Origin: Candidatus Woesearchaeota archaeon
GTDB lineage: Archaea; Nanobdellota; Nanobdellia; Woesearchaeales; UBA11576
NCBI GenBank assembly: GCA_016219765.1
Contig: JACRKM010000067.1
Span: forward strand, 1 to 14,128
Direction: 5' to 3'
Length of the DNA: 14,128 nt
The notes under the pieces were generated by a model. That model saw only the letters and a list, made by a program, of their open reading frames with translations. It made no database searches and had not been told where the DNA came from. The position numbers and the translations under genes were made by a program. Positions 7,494 through 14,128 of the stretch are shown one piece after another; within the stretch, counting starts at the first letter, position 1, and each line of letters begins with the position of its first letter.

Positions 7494-8849
7494 ATGGTAC
7501 AACAAAGCCTCGTCGCGTTTATCATCAGCCAACACCAAGCAGGACAAACATTTGAGGCAATCAACAACTTTCTCATTGCTTCTGGCTACGACCGCGCAGA
7601 GGTCGAGAGCTCTATACAGTACGTCATCAACCTAACGACCAACCCACAGCTTGCTGTAAACCAACGTATCCAGCAGCTTTCGTACTACATACGGCAGCAA
7701 CAACAAGCAGGATACCCCCTTGATACTATCAAAACGTTTCTTGTCGGCAAAGGCTATCCGTACTACGAAATCGATTCTGCCATTACTCTTATTACCGCAC
7801 CGGCCAAAGAAATACGTGTAGAGCATAAGCTCATCGTGTTTGCACTCATCGCAATTATCGTGATTAGCGGAGCTGTATCCTTTTTTTATTTCAAAGTTTT
7901 TGTGTTTATAGCAAAACCATCAGAAGCTGGCGCGCTTTTAGATGTAAAAGTTAACAAACTGACAACCGTTCCTATACCTGGCGAGGACTTCATCTTCACT
8001 ACCGATGTCATCAACTTCGGAAAGCAACAGCCGTACGACATCACGCTGCGCTACCGGGTCATCAAAAAAGACACAGACCAGACCGTGTTTGAACAGGAGG
8101 AGACCGTTGCAATCGCAACCACGACACAGCGCGTCGTAAACTTCGCTTTGCCAGAAGACGTCACGCCCGGCAATTACATCCTTCGCACCGACGCCATCTA
8201 TGGAAATTACACCGCAACTGCAGGCGTTATCTTCACTATCGAACCCGCGCAGATCGCCAGACAAAAGCTTGAGGAGATACGAAAGCATGTTCCTATAATG
8301 GAGGAGAAAAAACCCAACATCACTGCGCCCACCGCAGTCGTTCCACCCTCGGCATTTCCACTTAAACCAGCTCAACCAGCACAACAACCAGTATCTGTTG
8401 CCCCGCCAAAGCCAGTCAAGCCGTTTGAAGGGAAAACCAAAGAGGAAGCATTCGAGATCGTTAAACAAGTGGCAGTTCGAGAACCAAACCGTGCAGCAGG
8501 ACTTTGCCAGACATTTGAATTTGAAAATAACATTATCCAGTGCATCACGCTGCTCGCAACATTCAAGACCCAGGGAAACTTCTGCGAGTTCATCAACAGG
8601 ACGCACGGGAAAGATTCATGCTACCTGCAGGTCGTGCTGCAGACACAGGACGCGCAGTACTGCGACAAAATCATGGCAGAACAGGCAAAGAACTCATGTA
8701 AACTGATGGGGCTCGCGAAAACCGTGCCAGCGCTAACACAGGCGGCGCAACAGCCGGACATTTACACACTTTTTGGCGGGATAGGCTTGAGCAAACTTCC
8801 GACAGGGAACGAAACCGCTGAAAACAGCACCACCCAAGCACCAACGTAA
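7494..8849 (+). CDS. Single-span membrane protein with cytoplasmic repeats, Ig-like ectodomain and Cys repeats
   Basis: I do not recognise a named family. The 451-residue protein is modular. Residues 6-44 and 62-100 are two copies of a helical repeat sharing QAG, an amphipathic I-x-x-F-L and a GY turn, offset by 56 residues; such repeats occur in many archaeal membrane proteins. A membrane span lies at about 112-139, flanked by EIRVEHK, which suggests a cytoplasmic N-terminus. Residues 145-250 are beta-rich and resemble a CARDB or Ig-like domain (GEDFIFTTDVINFG, VTPGNYILRTDA). A proline-rich stalk spans 275-310. Six cysteines at 338, 350, 364, 376, 390 and 402 are spaced 12 and 14 residues alternately. 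The N-x-T/S sites outside the membrane could be glycosylated. The gene has its own leaderless promoter and converges on the minus-strand envelope operon. A surface adhesion, sensing or binding role is inferred only. Confidence 0.8.
   Translation: MVQQSLVAFIISQHQAGQTFEAINNFLIASGYDRAEVESSIQYVINLTTNPQLAVNQRIQQLSYYIRQQQQAGYPLDTIKTFLVGKGYPYYEIDSAITLITAPAKEIRVEHKLIVFALIAIIVISGAVSFFYFKVFVFIAKPSEAGALLDVKVNKLTTVPIPGEDFIFTTDVINFGKQQPYDITLRYRVIKKDTDQTVFEQEETVAIATTTQRVVNFALPEDVTPGNYILRTDAIYGNYTATAGVIFTIEPAQIARQKLEEIRKHVPIMEEKKPNITAPTAVVPPSAFPLKPAQPAQQPVSVAPPKPVKPFEGKTKEEAFEIVKQVAVREPNRAAGLCQTFEFENNIIQCITLLATFKTQGNFCEFINRTHGKDSCYLQVVLQTQDAQYCDKIMAEQAKNSCKLMGLAKTVPALTQAAQQPDIYTLFGGIGLSKLPTGNETAENSTTQAPT
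8502..8735 (+). repeat. Three 26-residue protein repeats with paired cysteines
   Basis: Residues 337-414 of the membrane protein divide into three 26-residue units, each with Cys at position 2 and Cys at position 14. The second and third units also share a charged stretch before the second Cys (GKDSC, AKNSC). The repeat is visible in the protein; the DNA has diverged. Confidence 0.75.
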
Positions 8850-8911
8850 TCTCAACATTTATAGATTTTCACTAAACCGGGCCATTTAACTAGGTCATTA
8901 ACTCTTATTCT

Positions 8912-11257
8912 CTAGGAGAACGTCGGTTGGAGCAGTGGCCGAAACTGCTTTGTGTACTCTTCGATCCTCCCAAATTCTGATAAGTCTTCAACAACCAACA
9001 ATGGTGGGAGTTGTAAAATCGTAAACGTCACTGCGTTTCCCTTTTTGAGATCAGACAAGCCAATAATCCAGTATCCTGTACTGTTCACCAGCTCTAACCC
9101 TCCGCCCATGAACGCGTCTGTCTTTACCCCCGGAGGTTCTGGAATCCAGAAACAATCCTCATCCCCGTCTTCACAGCGGTATTCTGGAGGAATTTTTGCA
9201 CCCTGTGTGTTGATGTATGTCGTGCGCACTTCATACGTTCCTGGGACAAGCTTAATTTTGTGCAAGCTCGGATCATTCTTCGTTTTATCAAATACAATCG
9301 TTTGTGCAGAAGGCGGATCAAATTTACTTCCATCAACTCTGCTCACTGTTAAGATTACACTTTCTGAATTAAGGTCGGGTTCTGCAACCGTTCCTGACGA
9401 TTTCATGAATCGAATATATATGTTGCCATGATCTTCCAATGGTCTGCGATAAAGAACATTTCGATTCAACAGCAATTTCTTAACTTTTACATCTTTTTCA
9501 TAACTACGCTGCAGTTCTTCTTCAATCTCAATAGGCTCTGCCGGCTTTGTTGAAATATCAATCTTCGTTTTAGTCTCGTATCCTTCTTTCTTAAGCGTCA
9601 AGATCCCCCCGCCTATACATACAGGAAAAGGAGAAACAAGTCGCGATTCATTTGTTTTCTCATCAGAAGTCGTCATCCCCATCGGACAACCCGCATAGGT
9701 GCCACAGGAATATACTACTGAAACGCCATTAAGCGGTGTTTTGTTCTCGGCATCACGAACCACAAGGGTCACATTGCCGCTCAGGAATTGATTCGGATTA
9801 CAGAAAAGTGTCCTGGCAGCCTTTGGCGCGAGCGCTGGGTGCTTTTTTCCAGCGTCTGATTGAAGCACTTCTGATTTTGCACCAAGACGGTACAAGTTAT
9901 ACTTGTATGGGCCCCACGTGCCATTTCCCTGGAACCACTGAACCATTCCTTTGTTGTCGCGAATGTTCGCTTCCAGCGCGAACAACCAGGTAAATCCTTC
10001 ACCATAGAGGTCTTCGCTGTTCCTAACTTCAACTAACACAGGAAATGAAAGATCATAAAAGAACTCATACTCGCGCGTCGGGATAGTCGGGAATAGGGGA
10101 GGCAGGCCGAATAAGGAGCGTTCTATTGCAGTCACCCTGCTTGCTTCATAAATGCCCCCGCTGTTCGGAGTAATGTGAAGATAGATTGGCCACTCCAAGT
10201 AATAAAATCGTACGGAATAATTCTCAAATGATGTATTAAGTGTTGGGAAGAAGAAGCTTTTGTACACTGCTTGTGTAAATGCGTCAGCAGCAGGGAGAGG
10301 CGCCGCTCCTTTTGTTGCATTGATCTGCACCAGTGGAACGTAACTCGTTAGCAAGTCTTTTACTTGGGATTCAACAATGGGCTTGATCCAAATCTTCGGT
10401 ACGTAACTTTCTTCACGAGCATAGATCGGAGGAAGTTTTGATGTGTCAAGCGCGCTATTGTAGCTAATCATCATTTTTCCAACATACTCCAAGAAATTCG
10501 CTGTTGCTTCTGCATCCGCAACGGAAGTTGCCACGTCAAGCATCGTTTTTAGCCGGATCGGAACACGTGCAATGAAATCGGTCAAATCTGTTGTCTCCTC
10601 ACCCAGCTTCACAGCTATTGGAAATCTTGCAACAACTACGACGTCTTTCTCCGTTACTGTCGTTTTTGCTATCAGGGCTCCTTTCTTTGTAATCGTAAAT
10701 CCCGCATCCTTGAAGTTCTCAAACTTATTAAGGCAAGTGTCGATGTTGTTCTTGAGATATTCGTCTATTTGTATCTCGATCGAGGAAACTTGAGGGACGC
10801 GTTCATCACTGAGCAGGCAGTTGAAGCAAGTATTGGGCGTTTTCAAATACCACCAATAGACTACTGCTGTTGAAGGGTCATCGACCAGCGTCACTCCGTC
10901 GGAGTCGGTGGGGTTTTGTGGGTCAAACCTCATCCCCGTTCCGGGGATTTTTTCTTCCAATGGATCGATGTATCCACCATGCTGACCCATTTTCTTTATA
11001 GCTTCTGTCGCTATGGACTGCATGCACGATTCAACAAAAGAACTGACAGGCTTCACTTGCAGCGGAATCTTCTCAATACGCTCTTCCGGAAGCTCAATCT
11101 TTTGTACTTGTCCCCTCAGCGCTAAGAATACACCCAGTGCAGCAACCAGCAATAGGCCGATGATAATGAATATTGTAATTTGAGATTTTCTTGAAGCGAT
11201 CAACGGCGGCCGATGTATTGTTGAGATTGTTCGTGGAATGCTCCCTTCTTTTTTCAT
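8912..11257 (-). CDS. Large membrane-anchored ectodomain protein with class III signal-like N-terminus
   Basis: This is an uncharacterised 781-residue envelope protein. A basic 25-residue N-terminus precedes QITIFIIIG at 26-34, which begins one hydrophobic span (about 26-47). The layout resembles archaeal prepilin (class III) signals, but the usual Glu at +5 is Phe. The remainder is predicted to be outside the cell. It includes a helical segment VSSFVESCMQSIATEAIK (71-88), Cys144 and Cys147 in a CFNC pair, and Cys175. At about 490-570 is a beta domain resembling carboxypeptidase-regulatory or PEGA folds, with its own cysteines. Start choice: ATG 11257 overlaps the upstream stop as ATGA and has GAGGA four bases before it; the longer frame to 11335 would overlap the neighbour by 82 bases. 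I recall similar proteins in Woesearchaeota and Pacearchaeota, without assigned function. It is the last gene of the operon. Confidence 0.8.
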   Translation of the reverse strand: MKKEGSIPRTISTIHRPPLIASRKSQITIFIIIGLLLVAALGVFLALRGQVQKIELPEERIEKIPLQVKPVSSFVESCMQSIATEAIKKMGQHGGYIDPLEEKIPGTGMRFDPQNPTDSDGVTLVDDPSTAVVYWWYLKTPNTCFNCLLSDERVPQVSSIEIQIDEYLKNNIDTCLNKFENFKDAGFTITKKGALIAKTTVTEKDVVVVARFPIAVKLGEETTDLTDFIARVPIRLKTMLDVATSVADAEATANFLEYVGKMMISYNSALDTSKLPPIYAREESYVPKIWIKPIVESQVKDLLTSYVPLVQINATKGAAPLPAADAFTQAVYKSFFFPTLNTSFENYSVRFYYLEWPIYLHITPNSGGIYEASRVTAIERSLFGLPPLFPTIPTREYEFFYDLSFPVLVEVRNSEDLYGEGFTWLFALEANIRDNKGMVQWFQGNGTWGPYKYNLYRLGAKSEVLQSDAGKKHPALAPKAARTLFCNPNQFLSGNVTLVVRDAENKTPLNGVSVVYSCGTYAGCPMGMTTSDEKTNESRLVSPFPVCIGGGILTLKKEGYETKTKIDISTKPAEPIEIEEELQRSYEKDVKVKKLLLNRNVLYRRPLEDHGNIYIRFMKSSGTVAEPDLNSESVILTVSRVDGSKFDPPSAQTIVFDKTKNDPSLHKIKLVPGTYEVRTTYINTQGAKIPPEYRCEDGDEDCFWIPEPPGVKTDAFMGGGLELVNSTGYWIIGLSDLKKGNAVTFTILQLPPLLVVEDLSEFGRIEEYTKQFRPLLQPTFS

Positions 11258-12141
11258 GCCATCCTCTTCGTTGCGTGAGAATGCAGGTGCCCGAAAATTG
11301 CACTTCTTAGCAACATGAAGTCTATAATTATCCAAATCACCAGTAAAAATGCATATGCTTTAAGCGATGCGAGCTTTACTAAATTGAGTATGACATTCCC
11401 CAGTATGAATAAAACTAACACAAGCAATCCAACTGAGCACAGGACAAGGATATTCTTGTAGCCCCTGACCCAAAAAGATACAAAAGAACGCCACACGCTT
11501 CTTGTGATTATGAATTCATACAAGGCAACAAGCCACCATAACATAAATATAAAGAAAGAAACCAGGACAACAATCGCATTAACAGGTGGTCGCAGAACCA
11601 GCGCCGCGAGTAGTGAAACACACAAAAATAGCACGACAATGAACATTCCCAAAGCACTCGCCTTCATAAGTTCTTTCCAAGCCGGCCTTGGTTGGCGCAC
11701 ACCCAGACTCTCCATCGATTTTGATGCTGAAAGAAATGACGACACAGAAAACACTACAAGTGACAACACAAGCATGGCTGCAACGGCAGCAATCATGCCA
11801 GCAATCCAGCGATACAAACTCCATTTAATCATTGAAATTCGATCATTCATAGCAGTCACTTGGTCCGGATTCGCATCGATGGTCTGCGCTGTTTCAAAAG
11901 CTAATTTTGCTGTTGGTGTAAAACCAAGATACGTCCATTTTACCAGGACTAATCCCCCAAGGAGCAGTGAAACAGAAAGCGCAATTCCGAGCAAATCGTA
12001 TAGAAAAACCAAGAAGCTTCGCTCTTGCCAGAAAATATTCCAGGATACGCGAGCAATGGCCACCGCATTATTCTTCTTTGAATGTTCTTTTCTATTTCCT
12101 CGCTTGTATGCAGTTCCTTGATTGCGATGAGCGGGTCTCAT
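11254..12141 (-). CDS. Six-span integral membrane protein of the envelope operon
   Basis: This is an unrecognised polytopic membrane protein of 295 residues. A strongly basic N-terminal stretch (about 1-30) comes first, then roughly six hydrophobic spans. They contain LLGIALSVSLLLGGLVLV, AGMIAAVAAMLVLSLVVF, MFIVVLFLCVSLLAALVL, IVVLVSFFIFMLWWLVALY, ILVLCSVGLLVLVLFILG and FLLVIWIIIDFML. A polar segment of about 45 residues after the first span (THR/PTAK to NDRISM) is the largest loop. The C-terminus has a His-rich tail (HLHSHATK). Start at ATG 12141: it overlaps the upstream stop as ATGA and has GGAG eight bases before it; the frame continues to 12195 but would then run 58 bases into the neighbour. 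Wedged between genes for exported proteins, it could be a channel, assembly platform or anchor of the same complex. No catalytic motif is visible. Confidence 0.8.
   Translation of the reverse strand: MRPAHRNQGTAYKRGNRKEHSKKNNAVAIARVSWNIFWQERSFLVFLYDLLGIALSVSLLLGGLVLVKWTYLGFTPTAKLAFETAQTIDANPDQVTAMNDRISMIKWSLYRWIAGMIAAVAAMLVLSLVVFSVSSFLSASKSMESLGVRQPRPAWKELMKASALGMFIVVLFLCVSLLAALVLRPPVNAIVVLVSFFIFMLWWLVALYEFIITRSVWRSFVSFWVRGYKNILVLCSVGLLVLVLFILGNVILNLVKLASLKAYAFLLVIWIIIDFMLLRSAIFGHLHSHATKRMA
11262..11266 (-). promoter_or_regulatory. Ribosome binding site deciding the 11257 start
   Basis: The minus strand reads GAGGA four bases before ATG 11257. Together with the ATGA overlap it supports this start over the longer open frame to 11335. 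Confidence 0.55.
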
Positions 12142-12701
12142 GATAGCTGCTCCACGAAGGTTACTTCTAATGTTCCCTCGCGTTTTTGATTCCAATAATG
12201 CAACTTTGCGAGAGTGTAGTTCTTCTCAGATTCTTCAACATAATAATCACGATACCCATTTACGTAGTTTGAACTTCCAGACGCGATCGATATTTCAGCA
12301 CCAGCACTGTCACGCACCACAACTTCGAAGTTCACGTTCTCGTCGTCCTGCGTCGGCTGGACAAAATATGCAACCTCATAGATTCTCGTTTTTAATGAAG
12401 CGGGGACGCTTGGCAAAGGATTTGACCTTTGCGCTTGTAATGTGAGCATCAAGTTATGATAGTATTCTCCGGCAGCGCCGGATTGGGTGAATGCTGTCGG
12501 ATCATTTCCTCCATAATAGGAGCACACATTCATCTCCCACGGCGATACGTCATACCAGGCAGTAGTAGGAACACCATGATCGCTTCCGATCGGCAGATCC
12601 TGTCCTATCACGTTCCAGCCACCAAACTCTCGCTTTGAGGCAGCAGCAGCCAATGAGAACAGCAGAAATAGAATGCACACAAGCAGAATGCGTTTTCTCA
12701 T
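12138..12701 (-). CDS. Small secreted beta-rich protein
   Basis: This unrecognised 187-residue protein has a clear Sec signal peptide. MRKR is followed by a hydrophobic core of about 16 residues (ILLVCILFLLFSLAAA), with likely cleavage near Ala20-Ser22 before KREFGGW. The mature part has an aromatic and Asp/Gly-rich first half (WNVIGQDLPIGSDHG, WYDVSPWEMNVCSYYGG). A beta-rich second half (YEVAYFVQPTQDDENVNFEVVVRD, then alternating strands to EGTLEVTFVEQLS) looks like a small Ig-like or jelly-roll domain. There is no lipobox and no second membrane span, so it is predicted to be released or held by partners. GAGG lies seven bases before ATG 12701, and its stop overlaps the next gene as ATGA. 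Its place between membrane genes suggests an accessory subunit of an envelope complex. Confidence 0.8.
   Translation of the reverse strand: MRKRILLVCILFLLFSLAAAASKREFGGWNVIGQDLPIGSDHGVPTTAWYDVSPWEMNVCSYYGGNDPTAFTQSGAAGEYYHNLMLTLQAQRSNPLPSVPASLKTRIYEVAYFVQPTQDDENVNFEVVVRDSAGAEISIASGSSNYVNGYRDYYVEESEKNYTLAKLHYWNQKREGTLEVTFVEQLS
12150..12153 (-). promoter_or_regulatory. Ribosome binding site for the six-span protein
   Basis: The minus strand reads GTGGAG, with GGAG ending eight bases before ATG 12141. Together with the ATGA junction it fixes this start. Confidence 0.5.
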
Positions 12702-12708
12702 TTTATTG

Positions 12709-12712
12709 CCTC
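12709..12712 (-). promoter_or_regulatory. Ribosome binding site for the small secreted protein
   Basis: The minus strand reads GACGAGGC, with GAGG seven bases before ATG 12701. The upstream gap to the previous gene is only 69 bases and has no convincing TATA box, so this site probably serves an operon-internal start. Confidence 0.5.
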
Positions 12713-12770
12713 GTCTTGTTGCACCATTTTGTTGCGCATGATTATTCTCATGTAAATCTTTTCATATGAA

Positions 12771-14128
12771 TTACCGTGTACAATAGTCAGGGTCTTCTAA
12801 TTTTTTATTGTAATAATTCCATTTAAAATCGCTTCCACCGAGCCAGTCTCCTATGTCAAGCCACAGTAATCCTGCCATTGCACCGCTACAGTAGGCAGAA
12901 ACCCAGCCAGAGCTCACCGTGGGGCTCGTACACATATAAGGTGCTTGTATCTTCGCTGCTATCTCTCCCGATTGCGCAAGACCCAAAGGCCAAGGGCACC
13001 ACGGTGCAGCTTTTGTAAGAAGTACTGATCCCAACGTGACAAGGAATTGTGAAAGCGAATATTCCAGAATGCCTGTAATGTAACGCATGACGACACCAGA
13101 ATCACCAACAATCCTGTACGCGGCGCCGTCAACGTACAAACACGTCCTGAACGCCTCCATACGATCGCAAATCGCCGGTGAAAAGCCGGCAGTTACAAAG
13201 TCTCTGTAACAATTGCGCGTCATACACTTCACTTGGCGTTCCTTCTTAAGTCCATATAGCTCACCCGGCGCGCATAACAATCGTGTCGCGACAGGCAAGC
13301 TTCTGTACGGAGAAAGCAGGTCCGGACCAGAAAATCCAATCACTGATTGAGCAACATCTCCGGTCTTTCCTGTGGGATTGTCTTTTGATACATTAATCCT
13401 GTTTGGCTGTCCAGGGGTTGTTGCTTTATCGTTTGCAATAAATTCAGCATACTCGCCCCCATCAGCAGAACCAGTGTTCGCAATAAGCTCAAACGCGTTC
13501 GATGTTTCAAGAAAACGGCACGATACAAACGCGCAGGTTAATTTAAACCAGAACCCCGGCGATGACGCGGCTGGCGATGCAAGGGTATTGGGCAGGTTCA
13601 GCGCTAGATTTGTCTGCCAGAATGTTGGCACACCGTATCCTGTGATATAGGACATGAACTGGCATGCTCCACGATACAATCCCTGGCCCACGCCAGCAAG
13701 TATTACTGTCAGTTCAAGCGCCCAAGAAATACCCCAAATAACCACATATAAGATATCGAGTGCAGCGATGAGCTTTGCCAGAATTTCAGCCACCGTACAC
13801 ATCGTCCCAAGAATATCAACCCACTTTTGCAAACCGTCGATGCTCTTTTGTGTTGCGTCAATCTCATTCTGCTTTGTATCGATCTTGGCCTTCACAGTCT
13901 TCGTAATCTCACCAAACAACGTCCCGTGCAATGGCACATCAAACATCACCTTTTCGATCTCGGGCTCCTTGAAGACTTTTGTTCCTGAACGAACAATCAG
14001 GCGCATGCTGCAGTTCATCTTTGCTTTATCGCCAATGGCTCCAGCACCAGCAGTCTTCTTGAGCACTTCTGGCTTGAAGGAGATCTTCGTGATCATGAGA
14101 GGCTTATCAAACAGAAAGTCTGTTACAA
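12771..14128 (-). CDS. Large Cys-rich membrane protein (5'-partial)
   Basis: This frame is open through the right edge, so the N-terminus is missing; 451 residues are visible and the ATG at 14096 is probably internal. Numbering from that Met: a beta-rich part (1-60) is followed by a heptad-like helix at about 63-95. A hydrophobic region at about 98-145 could hold one or two membrane spans. A long extracellular-looking region follows, with 14 cysteines in the whole visible part. The densest group is Cys275, 291, 296, 310 and 319, with the local pattern RQVKCMTRNC and a Cys14 residues later. The C-terminus has weakly hydrophobic stretches near 340-360 and 400-415 and ends in DPDYCTR. I recall similar Cys patterns in very large proteins of Woesearchaeota and Pacearchaeota, unnamed. 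It is the first gene of the operon visible here. Confidence 0.75.
   Translation of the reverse strand, partial: VTDFLFDKPLMITKISFKPEVLKKTAGAGAIGDKAKMNCSMRLIVRSGTKVFKEPEIEKVMFDVPLHGTLFGEITKTVKAKIDTKQNEIDATQKSIDGLQKWVDILGTMCTVAEILAKLIAALDILYVVIWGISWALELTVILAGVGQGLYRGACQFMSYITGYGVPTFWQTNLALNLPNTLASPAASSPGFWFKLTCAFVSCRFLETSNAFELIANTGSADGGEYAEFIANDKATTPGQPNRINVSKDNPTGKTGDVAQSVIGFSGPDLLSPYRSLPVATRLLCAPGELYGLKKERQVKCMTRNCYRDFVTAGFSPAICDRMEAFRTCLYVDGAAYRIVGDSGVVMRYITGILEYSLSQFLVTLGSVLLTKAAPWCPWPLGLAQSGEIAAKIQAPYMCTSPTVSSGWVSAYCSGAMAGLLWLDIGDWLGGSDFKWNYYNKKLEDPDYCTR

Noticed and set aside
7938..8606. 222-codon open frame on the minus strand
   Set aside because: It lies wholly inside the Cys-repeat membrane protein gene, is Cys/Trp/Gly-rich without motifs, and has no promoter.
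8850..8911. Terminator hairpin in the convergent gap
   Set aside because: Only a 5-bp TTCTC/GAGAA stem with a 3-base loop and short T runs are present, too weak to call.
11258..11335. N-terminal extension of the anchored ectodomain protein
   Set aside because: It would overlap the upstream gene by 82 bases. The ATGA junction and GAGGA favour ATG 11257.
11504..12121. 205-codon open frame on the plus strand
   Set aside because: It is antisense to the six-span membrane protein, whose hydrophobic spans and ATGA coupling are convincing.
12142..12195. N-terminal extension of the six-span protein
   Set aside because: It would overlap the secreted protein gene by 58 bases, while ATG 12141 has a GGAG and an ATGA junction.
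1..14128. tRNA, rRNA, CRISPR array or insertion sequence
   Set aside because: The window is almost fully coding, and its gaps are short. I saw no cloverleaf, spaced direct repeats, transposase or terminal inverted repeats.

Overview
The window looks like a piece of an archaeal chromosome, most likely from a DPANN-type lineage such as Woesearchaeota or Pacearchaeota. The archaeal assignment is strong. It rests on both subunits of the D-family replicative polymerase (DP1, DP2), an aIF2-beta translation factor, and AT-rich TATA elements of the form TTTAAATA placed about 30 bases before start codons. The DPANN placement is an inference from the style of the membrane and surface proteins, notably a membrane anchor reading QITIFIIIG and paired-cysteine repeats. 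It has not been tested by phylogeny.

Layout. Positions 3-1415 hold DP1, cut by the left edge, and 1415-5059 hold DP2; both are on the plus strand and overlap by one base. aIF2-beta (5148-5576, minus) converges on DP2. It is divergent from a SpoIIM-family membrane protein (5699-6568, plus). An RPA32-like OB-fold plus winged-helix protein (6599-7363, minus) converges on SpoIIM. It is divergent from a single-span membrane protein with cytoplasmic tandem repeats, an Ig-like ectodomain and a 26-residue cysteine repeat (7494-8849, plus). From 8912 to the right edge, everything lies on the minus strand as one apparent operon. In transcription order this is: a large cysteine-rich membrane protein cut by the window edge, a small secreted protein, a six-span membrane protein, and a large anchored ectodomain protein. 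The last three genes have GAGG/GGAG-type ribosome sites, and two of the junctions are ATGA overlaps.

How it fits together. The left half is information processing: DP1 and DP2 form polymerase D, which the RPA-like single-strand DNA binding protein would serve, and aIF2-beta delivers initiator tRNA as part of aIF2. The right half looks like a coupled cell-envelope module of unknown function, and is the best candidate for an undescribed system. The most notable molecular oddity is in DP1, where the first metal-binding Asp of the phosphoesterase motif (usually S-D-x-H) is Cys, while the other nuclease motifs remain.

There is no gap over 300 bases without a gene. I saw no tRNA, rRNA, CRISPR array, insertion sequence or intein.
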